Below are positions 1 through 4,955 of a stretch of DNA of 9,967 nt, in pieces. Position 1 is the stretch's first letter. Each line of letters begins with the position of its first letter. The stretch spans positions 1-9,967 of the forward strand of contig JAISYB010000166.1 of the NCBI GenBank assembly GCA_031270215.1, given 5' to 3'. This DNA is from Streptococcaceae bacterium. Lineage in GTDB: Bacteria > Bacillota > Bacilli > Lactobacillales > Streptococcaceae. The translations under genes and the position numbers were made by a program. Below the pieces are notes generated by a model. It did no database searches. It saw only the letters and a list, made by a program, of their open reading frames with translations, and was not told where the DNA came from.

Positions 1-922
1 CCTCAAAGCCACCAGTTATTAGATTATCAAAGTTGACTTTATTAATCTTGAACACATCATCAAATGTTAACATTAATAAGCCTTTCCCTGTTCGCCCGTA
101 GTCTTTCATAATAAAAAAACGTTCAGGCGGTACAAGTTTTATTTTTCTAAGCAAGGTATACGCGTGCATTAAACTAACATTATTAAAACTATGCTCACTA
201 TCAGCAATCAGCTTTAAATAGTTCTCAACGATTTCAAAGTTTAAATCACTTTTAGCAACCTCAAAAAATTGGAAATATAAATCTTTTTCACCGTGTACCT
301 TATCTTTAAGCTGTAACTTTTGACAGTTATAAACCCAATCTGTACCACCAAAGCTATAAGGGAAGATATTATAATCATGTGTTTCAACATTGATAATCGT
401 TTCAAAAATCTGCTCAATTACATTTAAAAAATCTGATATTTGATTTGCTTTATCTACGGGGTACTCTAAATTAAATGAGGTTTCATCAATAGGCTTATAT
501 GCGTTTTTAAGCACGATTACAAAGCGTTTTAAAGTTTTAGAATAAATAACCTTACCGCTCGTTATATCGACTAAAAACCTAGCATAATTATTAAACTGAT
601 TGATTTTACCTTTACCGTTAAAAATTGGTATTTTTTGACCGTCTTTATCCTCTTTTTCCTCAATCAAACCATAAACGACCCCTGTTTTTTTAGCTTCAAT
701 CGTGTAACTAAGCGTGAGATTGTAAAAAGTTTCTGCCTCGCTATTCTCGCTCAATTTATAATAGGCATTGCCTTTGTTATCTAATGCCATTTGTTCATTG
801 CCAATATTGGCAAAATGCACACGTTTTATAATTTCTTTAATCTGAGATAAGTTAGGAGTTAGTATTTTATCAACATTCAACCTTATTTTTTGAAATTTAT
901 AGTATAATTCGCTTGCTTTCAA
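1..922 (-). CDS. P-loop replication protein (SF3 helicase/primase-like), N-terminal part, runs off the window
   Basis: An uninterrupted frame of 307 codons runs leftward from a TTG at 922 and continues past position 1. Near residues 272-282 it reads KDYGRTGKGLL, a P-loop-like motif in which the Lys (about K280) is followed by Gly instead of the usual Ser/Thr. The stretch just before it (PPERFFIM) and the position after a roughly 270-residue N-terminal region resemble large phage and island proteins of the D5/P4 primase-helicase type. I infer replication initiation or unwinding of the excised element; no primase motif was recognised. The TTG start immediately follows the TAA of the upstream gene, and GAGGAGG lies 11 nt upstream, so translation is probably coupled. 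The first in-frame ATG is about 50 codons further in. The upstream gene is in the same frame, so a nonsense-split gene is an alternative. Confidence 0.7.
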   Translation of the reverse strand, partial: MKASELYYKFQKIRLNVDKILTPNLSQIKEIIKRVHFANIGNEQMALDNKGNAYYKLSENSEAETFYNLTLSYTIEAKKTGVVYGLIEEKEDKDGQKIPIFNGKGKINQFNNYARFLVDITSGKVIYSKTLKRFVIVLKNAYKPIDETSFNLEYPVDKANQISDFLNVIEQIFETIINVETHDYNIFPYSFGGTDWVYNCQKLQLKDKVHGEKDLYFQFFEVAKSDLNFEIVENYLKLIADSEHSFNNVSLMHAYTLLRKIKLVPPERFFIMKDYGRTGKGLLMLTFDDVFKINKVNFDNLITGGFE

Positions 923-1342
923 TTATTCTAACGCCTCCTCTTTTGCCAAAGCGTTATAAGTATTACCACAAGTTAAAATCATTTTTTCTAAGTGGTAATC
1001 TTTCATTAATGCAATGAGGTAAGCCTCAAAGCTTTTATGATGAGTTGGTGCAAACTCCTCGACTGATTCCATATACTCGCTCGAGATAGCTTCTCTGCAG
1101 TTCCAAAATTCAATCAGAAAAGCAACACCAGCATAAAAAATCATCATCTTATCCGTTGTATTTGCCCTCATCATACGGGTATATTGATAGCCGATTTCAG
1201 CCTCTATCTGTTTCTTAAGGTGGTTTATATCGTGAAATATAATGCCTTTTTTACCGCCCATAATCTTTTTCATGGCTCGTTCACGTGCGATTTTATCCAA
1301 GAGGTCGGCAAATAATTCATCGGTTAGTTTAATATCGGTCAT
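923..1342 (-). CDS. Hypothetical element protein, 139 aa
   Basis: I do not recognise this protein. It is 139 residues, mixed charged and probably mostly helical, with no signal peptide or membrane segment. It has a basic patch near residues 20-32 (RERAMKKIMGGKK) and a Met-rich stretch around 57-68. Its ATG lies inside the end of the preceding gene (14-nt overlap), with a GAGG about 9 nt upstream, so the two are probably translationally coupled. Its TAA is followed directly, in the same frame, by the TTG start of the replication-type protein. Position between the excisionase-like gene and the replication gene is typical for small accessory or replication-associated proteins of phage satellites, but no function can be assigned. 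Confidence 0.7.
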   Translation of the reverse strand: MTDIKLTDELFADLLDKIARERAMKKIMGGKKGIIFHDINHLKKQIEAEIGYQYTRMMRANTTDKMMIFYAGVAFLIEFWNCREAISSEYMESVEEFAPTHHKSFEAYLIALMKDYHLEKMILTCGNTYNALAKEEALE

Positions 1343-1550
1343 TTTCTAATACCTCTATGTTTTTATTATTTCTTTCACTTAAGGTACAAAAAGCGCTTGT
1401 AAGCCCACTTAATGCATTTAAGTCCTTAACTGTAATTTTAAGGCTAGAAAAATGGTCAAAAACAAGTGTATCTAAAGCTTGTATAGCATTTTTTAGATTG
1501 TTACTATCTAAAATCAAATTATCTAAATCTATTTTGTTATTTTCATTCAT
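1329..1550 (-). CDS. Hypothetical small element protein, 73 aa
   Basis: I do not recognise this protein. It is 73 residues, starts MNENNKIDLDNL and is rich in Asn, Leu and Asp. It is likely helical or coiled, with no membrane segment. GGAG lies about 9 nt before the ATG. Its 3' end overlaps the next gene by 14 nt in another frame, which supports a real coupled gene rather than a chance frame. The upstream gap of 57 bp to the excisionase-like gene is the widest gap in the leftward operon downstream of the Rha gene and holds one copy of the 16-bp repeat. A 66-codon frame on the other strand over the same bases lacks comparable support. Confidence 0.62.
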   Translation of the reverse strand: MNENNKIDLDNLILDSNNLKNAIQALDTLVFDHFSSLKITVKDLNALSGLTSAFCTLSERNNKNIEVLENDRY

Positions 1551-1576
1551 TTTCTAATCTCCATTCAATTATTTAC

Positions 1577-1592
1577 TTTTCTATTGGCGTAG
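1577..1592 (+). repeat. 16-bp exact direct repeat, copy 1
   Basis: TTTTCTATTGGCGTAG occurs here and again, identically, at 3690-3705. This copy lies in the gap between two leftward genes (1608-1913 and 1329-1550). It is read in opposite senses relative to transcription at its two locations, so a DNA-level role (protein binding, recombination or module boundary) is likelier than an RNA role. The match ends on the left at 1576 (C here, T at 3689). Function is unknown. Confidence 0.8.
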
Positions 1593-1607
1593 AATTTTAG
1601 TTTATTT

Positions 1608-1913
1608 TTATTTGTTCAGTAACCATTTACGCATATCTGACTTGCTATAGCATTCAGTACGTTCAGATACTAACCGCCCTCGGGGTAAGCCAAGCGCTAA
1701 CAATCTTTCAAAACTTTCTGCGGATATACCAAGCCACTTATAAGCACTCGCCTTATTTAATAAAAGGTCGCTATCTATTTTGCTGTCCTTGCGTGCTTGT
1801 TCAATCGCTTCAAGCGTTACATGATAAACGCTTTCTGAAATACCCTTGAGTTGTTTCTCGTCTAGTGAATGATTTACATTAATATTAAACTGTTGCGATG
1901 TTTCAACACTCAT
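1608..1913 (-). CDS. Winged-helix DNA-binding protein, excisionase-like, 101 aa
   Basis: The C-terminal half (about residues 50-101) reads as a MerR/excisionase-type winged helix. There is a first helix with NKASAYKWLGISAESFERLL, a turn with a Gly-Leu-Pro-Arg wing, then a TECYSKSDMRKWL segment that matches the usual final helix of this fold. The N-terminal half is polar, with the alternating NINVN pattern seen in small phage DNA-binding proteins. Known members of this fold direct excision (Xis) or act as small phage regulators. In this position, downstream of the Cro-like and Rha genes and with an integrase nearby, I infer an excisionase or directionality factor. It starts with ATG overlapping the TGA of the Rha gene (ATGA), with GGAGG 6 nt upstream, so the two are coupled. 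A DUF771-like phage protein is an alternative name. Confidence 0.65.
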   Translation of the reverse strand: MSVETSQQFNINVNHSLDEKQLKGISESVYHVTLEAIEQARKDSKIDSDLLLNKASAYKWLGISAESFERLLALGLPRGRLVSERTECYSKSDMRKWLLNK

Positions 1914-2563
1914 AACATCGCCTCCGTTTCACTCATAGCCATTAAAGTAGACTTGATGAAAGCATAATCTTTATCGGCTTGTATCAACGCGATAGCAACA
2001 CGCTCAAGGTTTAAATATCTCTCTTGTTCGGTAGAGTTCAATAAGTCTAACCCGATAGCCTTTAGTCCGTCTGATCGCTGTTCTCGTAGTTGTTTAATTG
2101 ATAAATTAGTTGATATTTTAATCAGTAATGAGTTAAGATTAGAATAAGAGTATTTATTTAAATGCTCCCATTCTTTGATTGCGCTTGTTAAATCGTTGTG
2201 AGTTGGTTGCTCTATTTCTCGATTTAATAAGCGTTTTTTTAGCTCATTCTCCATGCGGTTGAATGTTTGAATATACAAAATTTTAAACTCGTCCGCCCTT
2301 TTTCCTGTAAAACCAGTTACTAGAAAAGTGAAGCCGTCACGATTCATATAGTACATTCTGCGCGTTTTACCTTGTTCATCTAAATAAGTGCCCTCGATAA
2401 ACATTTTTAGCGCCCTTAATTTTGAGTTGGCTAAAATATTATCAATCTTTTGTAAAATATTGTCATGCCTCTTATGAAACACTCTAGCCACTTCTAAACT
2501 TGTTGTGATAGCTTGTTTGTTTTGAATAATCACATTAAATTGATTGTTTGCTACACTCTCCAT
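1910..2563 (-). CDS. Rha-family phage regulatory protein, 217 aa
   Basis: Residues about 15-105 match the Rha (pRha) domain. Visible hallmarks are TSLEVARVFHKRHDNIL at the start, a YLDEQGK strand segment, MNRDGFTFLVTGFTGKRA in the core and FKILYIQTFNRME at the end. Rha-domain proteins are phage and satellite regulators known from lambdoid phages, where Rha interferes with growth in hosts lacking IHF; in Gram-positive elements they are usually annotated as antirepressor-like. The C-terminal part (about 125-217) is a separate, likely helical, region I do not recognise. It is the second gene of the leftward operon, with AGGAGG 6 nt before the ATG, and its stop overlaps the next start by 4 nt. 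The family is confident; a role in derepression is inference. Confidence 0.88.
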   Translation of the reverse strand: MESVANNQFNVIIQNKQAITTSLEVARVFHKRHDNILQKIDNILANSKLRALKMFIEGTYLDEQGKTRRMYYMNRDGFTFLVTGFTGKRADEFKILYIQTFNRMENELKKRLLNREIEQPTHNDLTSAIKEWEHLNKYSYSNLNSLLIKISTNLSIKQLREQRSDGLKAIGLDLLNSTEQERYLNLERVAIALIQADKDYAFIKSTLMAMSETEAML

Positions 2564-2613
2564 AAAATTCCTCCTGTTCCTGTAAAAAGTTCTATTGCGT
2601 GATAGTTGAGTGT

Positions 2614-2787
2614 TTAGGCTGTTAATTCTTCAATCGCTTTTAAAACTTTAGCCTTGCGCTCATCATTTAACGGTGTACGCAACCATACACAGAAACGACT
2701 ATCGGAAATGCCGATTTTTTCAGCAATTTGCCAGTTTCTAATATTGTGAGTAAAAATGGTGTTTCTGATTTCTTGATTTGCTTTCAT
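2614..2787 (-). CDS. Small HTH protein, Cro-like, 57 aa
   Basis: A 57-codon frame begins with ATG at 2787, preceded by AGGAGG (2793-2798), and ends with TAA at 2614. The protein contains a compact helix-turn-helix: NWQIAEKIGISDSRFCVWLR, followed by a DERKAKVLKAIEEL helix. This is the common small phage and conjugative-element regulator in which the HTH is nearly the whole protein. It is the first gene of the leftward operon, directly downstream of the divergent promoter, which is the Cro (or Str, in PICIs) position. I infer that it competes with or modulates the divergent repressor. The unusual Cys-Val-Trp in the recognition helix replaces the more frequent Ser/Arg-Lys residues. Confidence 0.82.
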   Translation of the reverse strand: MKANQEIRNTIFTHNIRNWQIAEKIGISDSRFCVWLRTPLNDERKAKVLKAIEELTA

Positions 2788-2836
2788 AGATTCCTCCTAT
2801 ATTCTTTTTGAATAGCTATACACTCTTTTTGAAGCG

Positions 2837-2859
2837 TAGTCACTATCTTATACGAGATA
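2837..2859. promoter_or_regulatory. Possible second operator in the leftward leader
   Basis: TAGTCACTA (2837-2845) is an imperfect version of the TAGTG/CACTA palindrome on the other side. It is followed by a dyad TATCT-6 nt-AGATA (2844-2859) lying at the predicted leftward transcription start. Position and sequence fit an operator controlling the leftward promoter; the exact site is uncertain. Confidence 0.4.
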
Positions 2860-2888
2860 ACTATACAATACATTGTTATTGACGTCAA
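2860..2888 (-). promoter_or_regulatory. Leftward early promoter of the element
   Basis: On the minus strand, TTGACG (2883-2888) and TATAGT (2860-2865) are separated by exactly 17 nt, a near-consensus housekeeping sigma promoter. It would start transcription about 65 bp before the small HTH gene and drive the whole leftward operon. Its -35 box is one half of the palindrome TTGACGTCAA, which also supplies the rightward -35. Confidence 0.75.
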
Positions 2889-2907
2889 GACCAAAACACT
2901 ATATATT
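2879..2907 (+). promoter_or_regulatory. Rightward promoter for repressor and integrase
   Basis: TTGACG (2879-2884) and TATATT (2902-2907) are separated by exactly 17 nt. The start of transcription would fall near 2914, about 40 bp before the repressor ATG. Its -35 overlaps that of the leftward promoter by two bases, so one polymerase should exclude the other. No separate promoter is evident before the integrase. Confidence 0.72.
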
Positions 2908-2916
2908 GTATATAAA

Positions 2917-2930
2917 TAGTGTATACACTA
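2917..2930. promoter_or_regulatory. Likely repressor operator: 14-bp perfect palindrome
   Basis: TAGTGTATACACTA is its own reverse complement. It lies just after the predicted rightward transcription start. Its TAGTGT half also pairs with ACACTA at 2896-2901, giving ATAGTGT/ACACTAT arms at 2896-2922 that overlap the rightward -10 box. The half-site TATACACT recurs at 2817-2824 in the leftward leader. Binding by the HTH repressor or the small HTH protein is inferred. Confidence 0.65.
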
Positions 2931-2953
2931 AAAATTGAAATGGAGGGGCTAAA

Positions 2954-3664
2954 ATGATTTTAAATAATTTAGCCGTCATATTAGCAGAAAAAAAACTAAC
3001 TGCTACAAGGGTTTCTAAGGATACAGGCATTTCTAGGTCTACATTGTCTGCCCTTGTAAACAATACAGGCGAGGGCATTCAGTTAAAAACACTAGATACA
3101 CTTTGCGTTTATCTCGGTATTAGTACGAATGATTTTTTTGAATTGTATCCTTATTCAGTAGATATAGACCTTGATGTGACTAATTTTGATTATGCTTTTC
3201 AATTTGATGATTATGACTATTCGCGTTTTGATGGAATGAAAGTCACCGATTTATCATTCGACTTATTACTGACCGTAAAAGGGAAAAACAATACAACCTC
3301 TAAAATGGACTTTATAGGGAAAATAGTTAATCAAACAATTAGAATGTTTTATGAACAAAGTATCAATGAAAATATACTTGAATTCACAGTAAATGCTAAA
3401 TTGGATATAGCAAATAAAGAAAAAGAAGGAAGTTTTAGCTCATGGTGGGAAAATGTCCCCGAATCTTTTCAAGGAGAAATTAGAGAATTAATAACTAATG
3501 CAGTGAAAAAAAATATCGATAAAGCAATCAATTCAACATTTGAATATGAGTTACCTTTTACGATAGAATTTGATGAGCATGGTTGCGAAGTTAATATCTT
3601 TTCTAATTTTCTTGGCTATCCAACAGAAAATGATGATGTGTATTTCGATTCTCTACCTTTCTAA
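2954..3664 (+). CDS. XRE-type HTH repressor of the element, 236 aa
   Basis: Residues about 4-62 form a Cro/C1-type HTH domain: LAVILAEKKLTATRVSKDTG, then SRSTLSALVNN as the recognition segment, then KTLDTLCVYLGIS. The rest (about 70-236) is acidic and unrecognised. It lacks the Ala-Gly cleavage site and Ser/Lys dyad of LexA/CI-type S24 repressors, so I infer that it is not removed by RecA-dependent self-cleavage. Derepression would then need a protein partner, as with Stl repressors of PICIs or antirepressors of phages. It is divergent from the leftward operon and 59 bp upstream of the integrase in the same direction. GGAGG lies 7 nt before the ATG. Identity as master repressor is inferred from position and HTH. 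Confidence 0.8.
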   Translation: MILNNLAVILAEKKLTATRVSKDTGISRSTLSALVNNTGEGIQLKTLDTLCVYLGISTNDFFELYPYSVDIDLDVTNFDYAFQFDDYDYSRFDGMKVTDLSFDLLLTVKGKNNTTSKMDFIGKIVNQTIRMFYEQSINENILEFTVNAKLDIANKEKEGSFSSWWENVPESFQGEIRELITNAVKKNIDKAINSTFEYELPFTIEFDEHGCEVNIFSNFLGYPTENDDVYFDSLPF

Positions 3665-3689
3665 CCTCTCCCCCTCAATAATTATCTAT

Positions 3690-3705
3690 TTTTCTATTGG
3701 CGTAG
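3690..3705 (+). repeat. 16-bp exact direct repeat, copy 2
   Basis: TTTTCTATTGGCGTAG, identical to 1577-1592, lies in the 59-bp gap between the repressor stop and the integrase start, ending 18 bp before the integrase ATG. Here it is read in the same sense as the flanking genes, unlike copy 1. The flanking bases also contain TATCTA and TAGATA arms around it (3684-3714), which may form a weak hairpin before the integrase. Confidence 0.8.
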
Positions 3706-3723
3706 TAGTAGATAGGGGAAAAT

Positions 3724-4860
3724 ATGGCACAAATAAAAAAATATCTAACTAAGGACAATCAAGTTAGATACTCATTCAATGCTTATGTTGGCAAAAATTC
3801 AAAAGGTAAAAACGTTTATCGTAAACGACAAGGCTTTAAAACGAAAAAGCAAGCACAGTTTGCGCTAGCAGACTTGATCAAAGATATTGAAATGAATGGA
3901 CTTGAAGAAACAAGAGAAATGACGTTTAAACAGCTTTATGAGTTGTGGCTCAAACAACATCGCCTCAATGTTAAAAAATCGACTGTTGCAACTAACAGAC
4001 GTTTTGTAGAGGGTCATGTTTTAACTCATTTTGGCGATATGGCTTTATCCGATATATCAGTAGTTTACTGCCAAGAGGTCGTTAATAAGTGGCATGAGAA
4101 GTATAAACAGTATTCTTATTTTCGTAAGGTAACCGCTCAAATTTTGAGATACGGGGAGGCTATGGAGTTAATTTCAAGTAACCCGATGAGTAAAACTATT
4201 TTACCTAGACGGATAGAGGAAGATAAAACACTCAAATTTTATACTAAAGATGAATTGATACATTTCTTTAAGTGTCTTGATGAGTTCGGCAATTTTAAAC
4301 AACTTACATTTTTCAGACTATTAGCCTTTACTGGCTGTCGTAAATCTGAAATATTGGCGCTACAATGGAAAGATATAGACTTGTTTAATCGTTCTGTTAG
4401 GATTGGTAAAACGCTAGCCTTAGATGAAAATAACGCTATTGTCATTCAATCGCCTAAGACTATATCAAGTACACGAGAAATTAGCCTAGACTTTGAAACA
4501 GTCAAAATCATTGAGAAATGGCGATCAATTCAACGAGAAGAATATTTCAAACTCGGTTTTAATACTGGAATCGATGAACAATACCTATTTACTGATTTAA
4601 CAAACGGTTTATATTATCCTCAAGTCGTCAATGATTGGCTTAGATACTTAATCAAAAAATACGACTTACCAGTAATCACACCACACCACTTTAGGCACAC
4701 ACACGCTAGTTTATTATTATTGGCTGGTGTTCCAATCAAAGAGGTGTCTGAAAGACTAGGTCACAAGGATATTAAAATCACGCTTGAGATATACTCTCAT
4801 GTTATGCCCGATGAGGCAAAAGAAACGGGTAAAAAATTTGCTAACTTTGTCGGTTTTTAG
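3724..4860 (+). CDS. int: Tyrosine site-specific integrase, 378 aa
   Basis: The protein catalyses integration and, with an excisionase, excision of the element. It has the three usual parts: an N-terminal arm-binding domain (about 1-55, with SKGKNVYRKRQGFKTKKQA), a SAM-like core-binding domain (about 65-160), and a catalytic domain (about 170-370). The catalytic set is complete: R206 (TGCRKSEIL), K245 (SPKT), H321-x-x-R324 (HHFRH), H347 (LGHKD) and nucleophile Y357 (LEIYSH). Length is normal for Tn916/phage-type integrases of Gram-positives. The start is preceded by AGGGG, and the gene is likely co-transcribed with the repressor. Its stop lies 18 nt from one copy of the 11-bp sequence shared with the sufB 3' end, as expected for an integrase beside its att site. 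Confidence 0.97.
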   Translation: MAQIKKYLTKDNQVRYSFNAYVGKNSKGKNVYRKRQGFKTKKQAQFALADLIKDIEMNGLEETREMTFKQLYELWLKQHRLNVKKSTVATNRRFVEGHVLTHFGDMALSDISVVYCQEVVNKWHEKYKQYSYFRKVTAQILRYGEAMELISSNPMSKTILPRRIEEDKTLKFYTKDELIHFFKCLDEFGNFKQLTFFRLLAFTGCRKSEILALQWKDIDLFNRSVRIGKTLALDENNAIVIQSPKTISSTREISLDFETVKIIEKWRSIQREEYFKLGFNTGIDEQYLFTDLTNGLYYPQVVNDWLRYLIKKYDLPVITPHHFRHTHASLLLLAGVPIKEVSERLGHKDIKITLEIYSHVMPDEAKETGKKFANFVGF

Positions 4861-4878
4861 AAAAAATACAGACAAAAG

Positions 4879-4889
4879 CACAGACCCTT
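4879..4889 (+). repeat. 11-bp copy of sufB 3'-end sequence (att-related)
   Basis: CACAGACCCTT occurs here, 18 nt after the integrase stop, and identically at 4962-4972 inside sufB. A partial copy, ACAGAC, is also present at 4868-4873. It may be an attachment core, an integrase arm site or a scar of an earlier integration. Confidence 0.6.
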
Positions 4890-4900
4890 GAAAATATACA

Positions 4901-4943
4901 CAAAATAAAAAAGCTAGAGTGCTTATATATCAGCACTTCTAGC
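4901..4943 (-). terminator. Rho-independent terminator of the suf operon
   Basis: Read on the minus strand, a stem with arms GCTAGAAGTGCT and AGCACTCTAGC (4913-4943; one bulged A) is followed by TTTTTTATTTTG. It starts 12 nt after the sufB stop. Read rightward, the same hairpin is followed by the short GATTTTAT, so it may also weakly stop integrase transcripts. Confidence 0.85.
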
Positions 4944-4955
4944 GATTTTATACAT

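Noticed and set aside
1357..1557. 66-codon frame on the plus strand
   Set aside because: It lies opposite the 73-aa gene, which has coupling overlaps and a ribosome binding site; this frame is hydrophobic low-complexity antisense text.
3684..3714. Terminator between repressor and integrase
   Set aside because: The TATCTA/TAGATA arms are only 6 bp around a long loop and no T tract follows, so read-through into the integrase is more likely.
3570..3752. 60-codon plus-strand frame across the repressor end and integrase start
   Set aside because: It overlaps two well-supported genes in another phase and has no recognisable features.
1..4860. CRISPR array or tRNA attachment site
   Set aside because: No regularly spaced repeats and no cloverleaf-forming sequence were seen; the only repeats are the isolated 16-bp and 11-bp pairs.
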